Source: Myxococcales bacterium
GTDB lineage: Bacteria; Myxococcota_A; Polyangia; Polyangiales; Polyangiaceae
Assembly: GCA_016794345.1 (NCBI GenBank)
Contig: JAEUKE010000253.1
Coordinates: 1-62,193 of the forward strand
Length of the DNA stretch: 62,193 bases
Reading direction: 5' to 3'
The translations under genes were made by a program, and so were the position numbers. Of this stretch, positions 41,150-49,860 are shown piece by piece. Each line of letters begins with the position of its first letter. The stretch's first letter is position 1. The notes beneath the pieces were generated by a model. It searched no databases. It worked only from the letters and a program-made list of their open reading frames with translations, and was not told where the DNA came from.

Positions 41150-41264
41150 CCCGCTCGCCACAAAAAGCATCGAGGGGGACAGGCCCCGCTCGCCACAAAA
41201 AGCATCGAGCGGGGACAGGCCCCGCTCGCCACAAAAAGCATCGAGCGGGGACTGGCCCCGCTCG
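41150..41264. repeat. Three tandem copies of a 36-bp hairpin unit downstream of the tRNA operon
   Basis: Each unit has CCCCGCTCG, a 13-base A-rich loop, CGAGCGGGG and a 5-base spacer. Copies start at about 41150 (degenerate at both arms), 41184 and 41220, and a truncated fourth at 41256. Copies 2 and 3 are identical apart from one base in the spacer. The array lies 3' of tRNA-Lys on the tRNA strand, so a long tRNA precursor would end in stacked 9-bp hairpins. Confidence 0.85.
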
Positions 41265-41280
41265 CTACCAAACTACTTCG

Positions 41281-41353
41281 TGGGTCATGAAGGACTTGAA
41301 CCTTCAGCCAATGGATTAAGAGTCCACTGCTCTACCAATTGAGCTAATGACCC
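41281..41353 (-). tRNA. tRNA-Lys (CTT anticodon)
   Basis: The minus strand reads GGGTCAT at the 5' end and ATGACCC plus discriminator A at the 3' end (7-bp acceptor stem). It has TAGCTCAATTGGTAGAGC in the D arm, anticodon loop CTCTTAA with CTT at positions 34-36, and GGTTCAAGTCC in the T arm. It is 73 bases long. No CCA is encoded. It follows tRNA-Arg by 55 bases on the same strand. Confidence 0.95.
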
Positions 41354-41408
41354 GAGCGATTTCACCCCCGCGAGGGGAGGTACAAAGAGCAACTACTTTC
41401 TGTGCCCG

Positions 41409-41482
41409 CGCGCCCGGAAGGATTCGAACCTACGACCCTCGGATTCGAAGTCCGATGCTCTATCCAGCTGAGCTACGGGCGC
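41409..41482 (-). tRNA. tRNA-Arg (TCG anticodon)
   Basis: The minus strand has acceptor arms GCGCCCG and CGGGCGC with discriminator G, D arm TAGCTCAGCTGGATAGAGC, anticodon loop CTTCGAA (TCG at 34-36) and T arm GGTTCGAATCC. It is 74 bases long with no encoded CCA. It is the first gene of a two-tRNA operon behind a strong promoter. Confidence 0.95.
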
Positions 41483-41508
41483 AATGCCCGGCGTGCCGAG
41501 CGGCGAAG

Positions 41509-41537
41509 CTCTTATCTCTCGCCCCCTCCCCTGTCAA
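41509..41537 (-). promoter_or_regulatory. Promoter of the tRNA-Arg/tRNA-Lys operon
   Basis: On the minus strand a perfect TTGACA (-35, 41537-41532) is followed by a 17-base spacer and TAAGAG (-10, 41514-41509), 26 bases before the tRNA-Arg 5' end. This is the best sigma-70-type promoter I found in the window. Confidence 0.75.
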
Positions 41538-41575
41538 GCAGGTCGAGATCCGAATCGTCTGAGCTGTTCTTGATC

Positions 41576-41596
41576 AACCCAGCTGGACGCTGGGTT
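41576..41596. promoter_or_regulatory. 8-bp inverted repeat ahead of the 41613 gene
   Basis: AACCCAGC (41576-41583), loop TGGAC and GCTGGGTT (41589-41596) form a perfect stem. It lies between the divergent tRNA promoter and the plus-strand start at 41613, only 16 bases from that ATG. It could be an operator or a 5'-leader hairpin. Confidence 0.4.
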
Positions 41597-41612
41597 TAAG
41601 CTCAGACGCCTC

Positions 41613-42230
41613 ATGGGCGCGCAAGCTGACACGATCGCCGGGGCTTCCACGGGCCTCACCCTCTCCATGTTGGTTCGGCACCGCGCCAAGCGGGAGGAGA
41701 TCTCCTCTCACCTCGAGCGCCTGAGCCCCGCGGACCGCCTCGAGCAGGTCCTCGACGTCCGAGGCGGGCTCGTCGGCAAGCTCTACGACGCGGTCGGCGG
41801 TGGCGAACCGCTCGGCCTGACGGACTTCGTGCCGGAGGGTGAGACGGGCACGGTCATCTTCGAGGGCCGCAACTCGCTCCCGGCGTTCTCGCGTTTCCAG
41901 AAGAGGTTCGCGCGCGTGGGCGACGTGGTCTTCGGCTACAACCACCAGCTCGTCTCGTTCGCCACCGGTCCCGGTTACTTTCTCGTGCGGCCGCCCACGC
42001 CCGGAGAGGCGCACCCGGACGAGCTCTTCTTCGACTACACGAGCGAGCCGCCGACGAGCGTCCCGAGCGGCTGGCCGGGGTTCAAGAAGAACTCGGTGGG
42101 CCTCTCGCGCGCCGTCTTCATGAACATGAAGGACTTCTGCCGGCGCGTGGCGCCCGGCGTGCTCGTCGGTAAGGCCTACAAGCTCGGGGTCGCGCAGAAC
42201 GCGTACTTCACGCTGACGAAGGCGTTCTGA
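41613..42230 (+). CDS. Conserved-looking soluble protein, function unknown
   Basis: This 205-residue protein has no signal peptide. It starts GAQADTIAGASTGLTLSMLV, has a charged helix (KREEISSHLERLSPADRLEQ), then a beta-rich C-terminal half (GTVIFEGRNSLPAFSRFQKR, GYNHQLVSFATGPGYFLVRP, GVLVGKAYKLGVAQNAYFTL). I recognise no family; regular codon use and an aromatic-rich core support a real fold. It converges on the kinase gene with a 40-base gap. Confidence 0.7.
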   Translation: MGAQADTIAGASTGLTLSMLVRHRAKREEISSHLERLSPADRLEQVLDVRGGLVGKLYDAVGGGEPLGLTDFVPEGETGTVIFEGRNSLPAFSRFQKRFARVGDVVFGYNHQLVSFATGPGYFLVRPPTPGEAHPDELFFDYTSEPPTSVPSGWPGFKKNSVGLSRAVFMNMKDFCRRVAPGVLVGKAYKLGVAQNAYFTLTKAF

Positions 42231-42270
42231 GCGCCCAGCGGCGCGAACGTCACGCCCAGCTCGCCGTCGT

Positions 42271-44298
42271 CTACGAGCTCTTCTGGATCTTCATCCAACG
42301 GTAGACGCCGAAGCCGATGGCGCCGAGGAGCAACGGCAAGCTGATGTAGCTGACGTTCGTGCTCGAGCCTGTGGTCTTGTTGGCGATGACGACGCCGATC
42401 GTGATGGCGATGGCCAGCGCCATCGCGATGATGGGACCACGCATCGGGCGGATCCAGGTGGACGGGTCGTCGAAGCGCACCTGAGACGCGTCGACCTCCA
42501 CGGCCTTCTTGGCGAGCGTCTTGGCGGTGCTCGCGGCGGCGACCGCCGCCGTGGAGGCGGCCTTGGCGGCGACTGCGCCCGCCTTCTGGGCGGCTTGCTG
42601 GAGCCTCTCGCGCGCGGCCGGCCCGGCGAGCTGCCCGAGCTCCTCGGGCTCTTGCGGAGCGGCAGCAGCCGACGGAACAAAGCTTGCGTTGCTCGAGGGC
42701 GGCGGCGGCACCGCCGCACCCGCCGGCGCTGCTGGCCGCGCCGGGTCTTCCACGAGATCGAAGGCCCCCGCCTCCAGCTCGCCGCCTGGCTCGAGCGAGC
42801 CAGCGTCGAACCCCGCGGTCGGCGCCGCAAAAGACGGCGGTTGCCCCATGGCCGGCGAGCCCACCTCGAGCTGGCCGGGCATCGCGAGCTCCAGATCGCC
42901 GAGCGCTGGCGCCTGCGGGCTCATCGCGGGGGAAGCCTGCGGCCGCGGAGGAGGCGGCGGAGGAGCGGCCGGCTGCAGCGGCGGCAAGTCGAGGTCCAGC
43001 GAAGGGAGCACCGCGGGCGCAGCTTGTCTTGACGACACGGCCGACTTCTCCTCCGCGCTGTCCCAACCGGGAGGCAACACCGCCGCCATTCCTGAAACGG
43101 ACACGCGAGCGCTCGGGCCGATGACGGACGGCAGCTGCAGGGCGCGCTCGAGATCACCCCAGAAAGCCTCGACGCTCTGGTAGCGGTCCTTCGGATCGAC
43201 GGCGAGCGCCTTCGCGAAGATGGCGTCGAGGGCCGCTGGGATCTCGAGCCCGAGGCGCCTCGGCGTGGGGCGCTTCGACGCGTCCATCGCCTGGGCGAGC
43301 ATGGCGGCGGGCGCTCCGTCGATCGCCGGCTTCTGCGTGACGACCTCCACCAACGTGAGCGCGAGCGCGTAGACGTCGGTCCAGGGGCCGGTCTGTCCGT
43401 ATTTGTCGGGCGCCCACTGCTCCGGCGCCGCGTACGCCGGCGTGAACATGCTGGACGTCGCGTTCGCCTCCGTGGCGCCGCCGGCCACACGCGACGCCGC
43501 GCTCCGCACCTTCGCGATGCCGAAATCGAAGATCTTGAAGTACTCGCCGCCGTCGGTCTTGGCCGCGAAGAGGTTGTCCGGCTTCAGATCGCAGTGGAGG
43601 ATAGCGAGAGGCCCGTCAGGCCCGGGAAAATGGTGGGCGCGCGCGAGGGCTCGAGCGACAGGCGAGAGGAGAACCACCGCGCGCGGGAGCGAGATGGGCG
43701 CCTTCCCTTCGGTGATCCGACGGACGATGACGTCCTTGAGCGTCTCGCCTTCCAGCCACTCGAGCGCGATGAAGGGGACGAAGCGCCCGTCGGGCAGCTT
43801 CAGCGCGTCGACGTGGATCGGTCGGACGACCTCGGGGATGCTCCCGGAGAGACGGAACATCACCTCGCCCTCGGCGCGAAAGCGCTCGAAGAAGTCCATG
43901 CGTTGCTCCGAGCTCAGGTGCGCCGGGATCTTGAGGCACTTGAGCGCGACCGGAGCGCGAAACCTCACGTGTCGAGCCTTGTAGATGACGCCGAAGCCGC
44001 CGTGCGCGATCACGTTCTCGATCGCGAAGACCTCGGCTTGTGTCGTCCCGACGATCCCGAAAGGGTCGCGCAAGCCCGACGGCGGCAGTGGCGCCGAGAC
44101 AGGCGCTGCAGCCGCGCCCGCGAACGCAGGCTGATCGGACGCCGGCGGAGGCGGCAGATCGATCGACAGCTCCTGCATGATGTCGTGAATGCTGGGCCTC
44201 GCCGGCCGGGCGGACGGGACCGGAGGCCGTGACCCCGTGTCCTCCGCGCGCGGGTCTCGAAAGACCCCGCGCACTTCCTTGATTCCGCCCTTCGACAT
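42271..44298 (-). CDS. Membrane-anchored Ser/Thr kinase with an HCD catalytic loop
   Basis: This 675-residue protein has a kinase domain at about 85-370: AHGGFGVIYKARH, VALKCLKI, HCDLKPDN and DFGIAKV, then FTPAYAAPEQW. The catalytic loop is HCD rather than HRD, so it is a non-RD kinase and probably does not need activation-loop phosphorylation. A long Pro/Ala-rich linker (about 385-560) is followed by an Ala-rich helix and two C-terminal membrane helices (IIAMALAIAITIGVVIA; LPLLLGAIGFGVYRWM). The domain architecture differs from the tandem kinase at 13.6 kb. It follows the hydrolase gene on the same strand with a 16-base gap. Confidence 0.9.
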   Translation of the reverse strand: MSKGGIKEVRGVFRDPRAEDTGSRPPVPSARPARPSIHDIMQELSIDLPPPPASDQPAFAGAAAAPVSAPLPPSGLRDPFGIVGTTQAEVFAIENVIAHGGFGVIYKARHVRFRAPVALKCLKIPAHLSSEQRMDFFERFRAEGEVMFRLSGSIPEVVRPIHVDALKLPDGRFVPFIALEWLEGETLKDVIVRRITEGKAPISLPRAVVLLSPVARALARAHHFPGPDGPLAILHCDLKPDNLFAAKTDGGEYFKIFDFGIAKVRSAASRVAGGATEANATSSMFTPAYAAPEQWAPDKYGQTGPWTDVYALALTLVEVVTQKPAIDGAPAAMLAQAMDASKRPTPRRLGLEIPAALDAIFAKALAVDPKDRYQSVEAFWGDLERALQLPSVIGPSARVSVSGMAAVLPPGWDSAEEKSAVSSRQAAPAVLPSLDLDLPPLQPAAPPPPPPRPQASPAMSPQAPALGDLELAMPGQLEVGSPAMGQPPSFAAPTAGFDAGSLEPGGELEAGAFDLVEDPARPAAPAGAAVPPPPSSNASFVPSAAAAPQEPEELGQLAGPAARERLQQAAQKAGAVAAKAASTAAVAAASTAKTLAKKAVEVDASQVRFDDPSTWIRPMRGPIIAMALAIAITIGVVIANKTTGSSTNVSYISLPLLLGAIGFGVYRWMKIQKSS

Positions 44299-44314
44299 CC
44301 TGCGGCCCTCGAAG

Positions 44315-45154
44315 CTACAAGGTAGGCAGGTGTTTGTCGATCAACGCCAGCACGCCTTCCGGGTCGTCCGCGTGGAGCCAGTGGCCGGCGTTCGGCAGCA
44401 CTTCCACCCGCAGGGCCGGGTTGCTCGACGCCGCCTCCCGCGCTCGTTCGAGACCGGGCTCTCCGAAGACGGTCGAGCGCCCGCCGACCAGAAGCACGAG
44501 CCTTTCCGCGGATGAGGCCCGCTCCATCACCGGCCACAGGTCGCGCTGCCAGTAGTCCAGGAGCATCGAACGTATCGCGGGGAGATCGAGCCGGAGGTTG
44601 TAGCCATCCGCCCCGTCGGGGCACCGCCGGACATTCATGGCAAGCCAATCGACGATCATGCTCGAGTAGCCTCGCGCGGCGAGCTCCGCCTTGAACGCCT
44701 CGCGAGAAGGCAGGACGCGCGGGAGCGACTCGAGGGTCCCCAGGACGTCGGTCACCGTGTCGTTCTGCGCCGACGGCGTGCGCGCGCCGGGCATCGAGTC
44801 GAGGACGAACGCGACCTTCATCGTGCCGGGGTGACGCTCCAGGTAGGCGAGCGCGACCTTGCCGCCGAAGGAGTGGCCCAGGATCCCGGCCACGGGTTTG
44901 CCGAGCCTGGTCACGAGGGCCTCGATGTCCGAGGCGGCCGTCGCCAGGTCGTGCGGAGGCGGACGGTCTTGCGACTCACCGTGCCCGCGGAGATCGACGA
45001 GCACCACGCCCCACTCGGGGCGCCGCTTCACGAGCGCGCGCGCGATCGATCGGAAGTTCGCGCCGAGCCCGAAGACGCCGTGCAGGACCAGCAGCCAAGC
45101 TTCGGGCGCGCGCTCGTCCGAGGAGACGAGGTGGTGGGCGAGGAGGGGGAGCAA
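44315..45154 (-). CDS. Alpha/beta-fold hydrolase, YbfF/ABHD11-like
   Basis: This 279-residue protein has the oxyanion-hole segment LVLHGVFGLGANFRSIARAL (near 22-41), strand VVLVDLRGHGESQDRP, nucleophile elbow GHSFGG (about residues 92-97), an acid in VLLVGGRSTVF and a catalytic His in PNAGHWLHADDPEG. It has no signal peptide, so acts in the cytoplasm. The family cleaves acyl-CoA or other esters; the substrate is unknown. It diverges from a pentapeptide-like gene and precedes the kinase gene by 16 bases. Confidence 0.9.
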   Translation of the reverse strand: MLPLLAHHLVSSDERAPEAWLLVLHGVFGLGANFRSIARALVKRRPEWGVVLVDLRGHGESQDRPPPHDLATAASDIEALVTRLGKPVAGILGHSFGGKVALAYLERHPGTMKVAFVLDSMPGARTPSAQNDTVTDVLGTLESLPRVLPSREAFKAELAARGYSSMIVDWLAMNVRRCPDGADGYNLRLDLPAIRSMLLDYWQRDLWPVMERASSAERLVLLVGGRSTVFGEPGLERAREAASSNPALRVEVLPNAGHWLHADDPEGVLALIDKHLPTL

Positions 45155-45202
45155 GAGAGAGCGCCCTTGGCACGTGGGCTCGCCAGCCGCAAGCTACGCG
45201 AC

Positions 45203-45652
45203 ATGGCCACATCCAAGCGGTCGACGCGCAGCCTCCCGAAGCAGATCCGAGGGGAGAGCCTGGAGAAGACGGAGCTCACCGACGTCTCGCTCGCCGGCTC
45301 GCGCTTCGTCGACGTGACCCTCGCGCGGGTCTCCGTGACCGACGCCGACGCGTCCGCCTCGCGCTGGGAGAACATCAAGGCCGACGGCGTCACCTTGAGC
45401 GACGCCTCGGTGAAGAAGGCGACGCTCGAGAACGTCACGTTCGCGGGCTCCTCGATCGACGACTGCGATCTCTCGGCGACCAAGATCACCAACGTCACGT
45501 TGAAGGGAGCTCGGCTCCGCGACGTCGACTTGCGAGGGGTCACCATCGAGGACGCGAACATCGAAGGCCTCACGATCGACGGGGTGCGCATCGACCGGCT
45601 CCTCGAAGCATCGAGAACCGCTGACCAAAGGGGAAGAGCGAGAAAGAAGTGA
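45203..45652 (+). CDS. Pentapeptide-repeat-like right-handed beta-helix protein
   Basis: This 149-residue protein is made of about 18 five-residue turns with hydrophobic centres (TELTDVSLAGSRFVDVTLAR, DDCDLSATKITNVTLKGARL, RDVDLRGVTIEDANIEGLTI). The A(D/N)LxX pattern is loose, closer to degenerate beta-helix repeats. The start is ATG 45203; the upstream open frame overlaps the divergent hydrolase. Pentapeptide proteins of this size can mimic DNA or act as scaffolds; no evidence selects between these. Confidence 0.78.
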   Translation: MATSKRSTRSLPKQIRGESLEKTELTDVSLAGSRFVDVTLARVSVTDADASASRWENIKADGVTLSDASVKKATLENVTFAGSSIDDCDLSATKITNVTLKGARLRDVDLRGVTIEDANIEGLTIDGVRIDRLLEASRTADQRGRARKK

Positions 45653-45752
45653 GCGGCCGGGAATCCTCTTCGACTCCGCGGATTCCCCCGGTGCCGCAGC
45701 AGGGATCGCAGCGCAGCCGTCTGCTCGCTCACCATCTGCTAACGTCCCCGGA

Positions 45753-48134
45753 ATGACCGTGCGTGAGCTGACGCCGGAGGAGTGCCGGCGGTTCGTGGAT
45801 GCAGCATCGTTCTCGTTCGAGACGACGGCGGACGTGGAGCCCGTCTCCGGCGTCGTCGCCCAGGAGCGCGCCCTGGGCGCGCTCGAGTTCGGCCTCGAGG
45901 TGCGCCAGCCGCGCTTCCACGTCGTCGTCGTGGGGAGCTCCGGCGCCGGTCGGACGTTCAGCGCGAGGAAGATGGCCGAGCGTGTCGCGCGCACGCTGCC
46001 CACCCCCGACGACCTCTTGCTGCTGCCCAACCCGCGGCGGCCGAGCGAGCCCTCCGCGCTGTTCATGCCCGCAGGCGAAGGCCGGGCGTTCAGCGACACG
46101 ATGGCGAACCTCTACTCGAAGCTGGTCGAGTCGCTCCACGCCGCCACCGAGGGCGAGCGCTTCAAGCAGGCGCAGACGCGCGCGCAGCGGCGGTCACGGC
46201 GCGCCGAGGCCGAGCTCGAGACGACGCTCGTCGCGAGCGCGAAGGAGCTGGGGTTCCGCCTCGAGCGAACGGGCGACGAGATCGAGATCACGTCCCTTCC
46301 GGACGAAGAAGGCGAGGCCACGAAGGAGAGCCTCCCGCCGCCGAGCCTCGAGCCGGTGTCCGGCGGAGGCGGGCCGTCAGCCAACGACCCGCTGGAGCTC
46401 GTCAAGCTGGCGGTCGAGGAGTTCGAGTCTCGCCTGGCGGACATCCACGAAGAGGCCGAGGCGGAGCTGCGCACCAGCCTCAAGACGTTCCTCGCCGAAG
46501 CGTTGAAGGGCCACTTCGCGCCCATCATCGCGAAGTACGCCGCGCGTAGCGACGTGAGCGCGTTCTTGACCGAGCTCGAGGGCGCGGTCATGACGCAGAT
46601 CAATCGACTCATCGACGAGCCACGCGGCGAGGAGAGCGCGATCCTGTCGCGCGGCTTCATCGTGCCGACGCTCCTCACCGAGCACCAGCCCGGCAGCGGC
46701 GCGCCGGTGATCGAGGTCGCGCACCCGACGCTCACCGCGCTGTTCGGCCGGAGCCACTCTCCGCCCGACGAGGCGTTCCCGCCCGAGCCCGGCTTCGCCG
46801 TGGCCGGCGCGCTCCACCAGGCCAACGGCGGCTTCCTCGTGTTGCCGGCGACGGCCCTGCTCAAGAACGAGGCGCTCTACGAGCAGCTGAAGGCCTGTCT
46901 GCTCTCGGGGAAGTTCGTCGTCCCCGAGCAGAACCCGTCGTATTACCGCGGCTCGAGCGAGGAGCTGCTCTTCCCGCCGATCCCGATCGACGTGAAGGTC
47001 ATCCTCATCGCCGGCCCGGGTCTCTTCCAGGAGCTGCACGCGGCGGACCCCGAGTTTTCCCAGCTCTTCAAGGTGCAGGCTCGGTTCGAGTCGACCCTCG
47101 CGGCCGCCGAGGCCGAGCAGACCTACCCCGCGTTCCTCTCGGGGCTCTCGAAGGCACGCGGCCTCTTGCCCCTCACGCGCGGCGCGGTGGCCGAGCTCGT
47201 GTTCTTCGGCGGTCGAGCCGCCGAGAGCCAGACGAAGGTCACGAGCTGCCTCGGGCTCATCGCAGAGGTCGCGACGGAGGCATCGTTCCTCGCGACGAAG
47301 CGCGGAAAGTCGGTCATCGACGAAGACGCCGTGCGTGGCGCGATCGAAGGCGCGCAGCGGCGCGGCGCTCAGTTCCGCGACGAGCTGCACGATCTCCTGC
47401 GGCGCGGCCTGATCCGCATCGAGACGCAAGGCTCGATCGTCGGGCAAGTGAACGCCGTCAGCGTGCTCTCCGATGGCCCGACGTCTTTCGGTCGCCCGTG
47501 CCGCGTCACCGCGGTCGTGTACCCCGGACACGAAGGCCCGATGAACATCGCCCGCGAGGTGGAGATGAGCGGGCCGCTCCACTCGAAGGGTGTCCTCGTG
47601 CTGAAGGGCTTCCTCGCGTCGCGTTTCGCGCAGACGCGCCCGCTCAGCTTCAGCGCCTCGCTCGTGTTCGAGCAGACCTACGAGGCGATCGACGGTGACA
47701 GCGCCTCGTCGAGCGAGCTCTACGCGTTGCTCTCGGCCCTCAGCGGCCTTCCGATACGGCAGGACCTCGCGGTCACCGGCAGCGTCGATCAGTGGGGGCA
47801 GATCCAGCCCGTCGGCGGCCTGAACGAGAAGATCGAAGCATTTTTCGACATCTGCCAGGCGAAAGGCGGCCTCACCGGGACGCAAGGGGTGCTCATCCCC
47901 TCGAACAACGTCGACTCGCTCATGCTCCGTGACGATGTTGTGACAGCCGTTCGACAGAACCGTTTCCATGTCTACGCGGTAAGCTCGGTCGAAGCAGGAA
48001 TCGAGCTGCTAACCGGGGTGAAGGCCCGCATCGCCAGCCCCGAGGGGGACGGGCAAGACACCGTGTACGGCCGAGTGGACGCCCGCTTGCAGAAGTTCCA
48101 TGACGCGCTCGCGACGCGCCGGGTCGATCGATAG
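45753..48134 (+). CDS. Lon-like ATP-dependent protease (AAA_32/LonC type)
   Basis: This 793-residue protein has an N-terminal AAA-like region (residues 15-560) with a P-loop VVVVGSSGAGRTFS near 66-79, where the usual Lys is Arg. A charged coiled insertion (about 120-320) follows, then the Lon-like ANGGFLVLPATALLKNEALY and VKVILIAGPGLFQELHAADP. The Lon proteolytic domain (about 560-780) holds catalytic Ser650 (DGDSAS) and Lys693 (GGLNEKIEA), preceded by SKGVLVLKGFLASRF and VTGSVDQWGQIQPVGG. The protease dyad is intact. The Arg in the P-loop also occurs in relatives of this branch, so it may not abolish nucleotide binding. It is a cytoplasmic quality-control protease, distinct from canonical Lon. 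Confidence 0.9.
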   Translation: MTVRELTPEECRRFVDAASFSFETTADVEPVSGVVAQERALGALEFGLEVRQPRFHVVVVGSSGAGRTFSARKMAERVARTLPTPDDLLLLPNPRRPSEPSALFMPAGEGRAFSDTMANLYSKLVESLHAATEGERFKQAQTRAQRRSRRAEAELETTLVASAKELGFRLERTGDEIEITSLPDEEGEATKESLPPPSLEPVSGGGGPSANDPLELVKLAVEEFESRLADIHEEAEAELRTSLKTFLAEALKGHFAPIIAKYAARSDVSAFLTELEGAVMTQINRLIDEPRGEESAILSRGFIVPTLLTEHQPGSGAPVIEVAHPTLTALFGRSHSPPDEAFPPEPGFAVAGALHQANGGFLVLPATALLKNEALYEQLKACLLSGKFVVPEQNPSYYRGSSEELLFPPIPIDVKVILIAGPGLFQELHAADPEFSQLFKVQARFESTLAAAEAEQTYPAFLSGLSKARGLLPLTRGAVAELVFFGGRAAESQTKVTSCLGLIAEVATEASFLATKRGKSVIDEDAVRGAIEGAQRRGAQFRDELHDLLRRGLIRIETQGSIVGQVNAVSVLSDGPTSFGRPCRVTAVVYPGHEGPMNIAREVEMSGPLHSKGVLVLKGFLASRFAQTRPLSFSASLVFEQTYEAIDGDSASSSELYALLSALSGLPIRQDLAVTGSVDQWGQIQPVGGLNEKIEAFFDICQAKGGLTGTQGVLIPSNNVDSLMLRDDVVTAVRQNRFHVYAVSSVEAGIELLTGVKARIASPEGDGQDTVYGRVDARLQKFHDALATRRVDR

Positions 48135-48160
48135 CCTCGGGCGCCGCGACAGGAGGCTAC

Positions 48161-48814
48161 GTGGGCATTCAGGATCTGGTGCGTGTCGTTCTGCCGAAGG
48201 ACGATCGCTTCTACGACTTCCTCGAGGAGCAAGCGAGGCTCGCCCATGAATGCGCGCTGGCGCTGGCGGAGCTCGGCGGAGAAGCGGGCAAGACGCCGGA
48301 CGGCATCGCGGGCGTTCGGGAGCGCGTGCACGAGGTAGAGAAGCGCTGTGACAAGGTGACTCACCAGCTCGAGGACGCCCTGTCCGAGACGTTCGTCACG
48401 CCTCTCGATCGGGAGGACATCCACAAGCTCGCTTCGCTCATCGACGACATCCTCGACCGCGCCTACGCCTGCGCCAGCGCGTTCGACATGTTCTCGATCG
48501 ACCGGCCGAGCGCGGCGGCGATCCAGTTCTTCGACGTGCTCGAGCGCGCGACCGCCCTCCTGAAGGAGATCGTGCCCGCGCTCCGCAAACACGACTTCGA
48601 CGCGATCCGCGCCGGCCGCCGGCAGATCAAGACAATCGAGAAAGAAGGCGACGAGCTCTACCGGAAGACCATGAAGGCGCTCTTCGCCGAGCCGGTCAGC
48701 GACGCCCGGCTGCTCATCCGCGAGAAGGAAGTCATCGAGATCCTCGAGAACGCAGTCGACACCAGCGAGGACGCGGCCGAGTACCTGGCGAACCTCGCGG
48801 TGAAACATGGATAG
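48161..48814 (+). CDS. PhoU-like (DUF47) accessory protein of a phosphate transporter
   Basis: This 217-residue all-helical protein begins with RVVLPKDDRFYDFLEEQARL and carries the DUF47 landmarks: VEKRCDKVTHQLEDALSETF, VTPLDREDIHKLASLIDDIL and IEKEGDELYRKTMKALF. AGGAGG at 48151-48156 precedes the GTG start, so the start is well supported. It overlaps the phosphate permease gene by 8 bases. DUF47 proteins pair with PiT transporters and are thought to regulate their activity. Confidence 0.94.
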   Translation: MGIQDLVRVVLPKDDRFYDFLEEQARLAHECALALAELGGEAGKTPDGIAGVRERVHEVEKRCDKVTHQLEDALSETFVTPLDREDIHKLASLIDDILDRAYACASAFDMFSIDRPSAAAIQFFDVLERATALLKEIVPALRKHDFDAIRAGRRQIKTIEKEGDELYRKTMKALFAEPVSDARLLIREKEVIEILENAVDTSEDAAEYLANLAVKHG

Positions 48815-49853
48815 CGTCTTCGTCGTCCTCGTCCTGGTCCTCGTCACGGCGCTCGTCTTCGACTTCATCAACGGGTTCCACGACGCGGCGAACGCGATCG
48901 CGACCGTCGTCTCGACCGGCGTCCTGCCGATCCGGACGGCGGTCATGATCGCGGGCATCCTGAACTTCGTCGGTGCCATCACCGGCACGGCCGTCGCAAA
49001 GACCATCGCATCGGGGTTCGCCGACGCGAGCGACGTCACGCAGACCGTGGTGCTCGCCACCCTCATCGGCGCCTCGGCGTGGAACCTCATCACGTGGTGG
49101 TACGGCATCCCGTCGAGCTCCTCGCACGCCCTCATCGGCGGGCTCGCGGGCGCGGTCGTGGCGCACGCCGGCATCAGCCACTTCCAGTGGAAGACGCTCG
49201 TTCAGAAGGTGCTCGTACCGCTGGTCGTTTCGCCGGCGTTCGGGTTCGTGCTCGCGTTCTTCGTGATGACCGGCGCGATGTGGGTCATCCGCCTCGCCAA
49301 CATCAAGCCATCGGGCGTTCACCGCGGCTCACGCGTCTTGCAGCTCATCTCGGCGAGCGGCATGGCCTTCGCCCACGGCTCGAACGACGCGCAGAAGAGC
49401 ATGGGCATCATGACGCTCGCGCTCACGTCTTACGTCGCCACCAAGGGCGCGGACGGCATCCCCGCCTGGATGGCGCCGGGGGCTGGCGGCGCGGTGCCCC
49501 GATGGGTCATCATCGCTTGCGCCCTCGCCATCGGCTTCGGCACGATGGCGGGCGGCAAGAAGATCATCAAGACGATGGGCACGAAGATCATCCGCATCAG
49601 CCCGCTGCAGGGCTTCGCGGCCGAGGCGAGCGGCGCGTCGACGATCCTCTTCGCGAGCCACCTCGGGATCCCGCTCTCGACCACCCACTGCATCAACGCC
49701 TGCATCATGGGCGTGGGCGCCGTGAAGCGGCTCTCGGCGGTCCGGTGGGGCGTGGCCGGCAACATCGTCACCGCCTGGGTGCTGACCATCCCTGCCGCGG
49801 GGCTCATCTCGGCGGTCTCGATGTGGCTGCTCGATCTCGTGCTCCCGAGGTGA
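48807..49853 (+). CDS. pit: PiT-family inorganic phosphate permease
   Basis: This 348-residue membrane protein has two copies of the PiT signature: VFDFINGFHDAANAIATVVS near 18 and MAFAHGSNDAQKSMGIMTLA near 195. About ten hydrophobic helices are seen. SSSSHALIGGLAGAVVAHAG near 107 and PLSTTHCINACIMGVGAV near 290 are further conserved sites. It imports phosphate (often with divalent metal) using the proton or sodium gradient. It is translationally coupled to the DUF47 gene, and the next permease starts only 7 bases after its stop. Confidence 0.95.
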   Translation: MDSVFVVLVLVLVTALVFDFINGFHDAANAIATVVSTGVLPIRTAVMIAGILNFVGAITGTAVAKTIASGFADASDVTQTVVLATLIGASAWNLITWWYGIPSSSSHALIGGLAGAVVAHAGISHFQWKTLVQKVLVPLVVSPAFGFVLAFFVMTGAMWVIRLANIKPSGVHRGSRVLQLISASGMAFAHGSNDAQKSMGIMTLALTSYVATKGADGIPAWMAPGAGGAVPRWVIIACALAIGFGTMAGGKKIIKTMGTKIIRISPLQGFAAEASGASTILFASHLGIPLSTTHCINACIMGVGAVKRLSAVRWGVAGNIVTAWVLTIPAAGLISAVSMWLLDLVLPR

Positions 49854-49860
49854 GCCGCGC

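Noticed and set aside
41150..41264. CRISPR array
   Set aside because: The 36-bp repeats are directly tandem with no unique spacers and no cas genes nearby.
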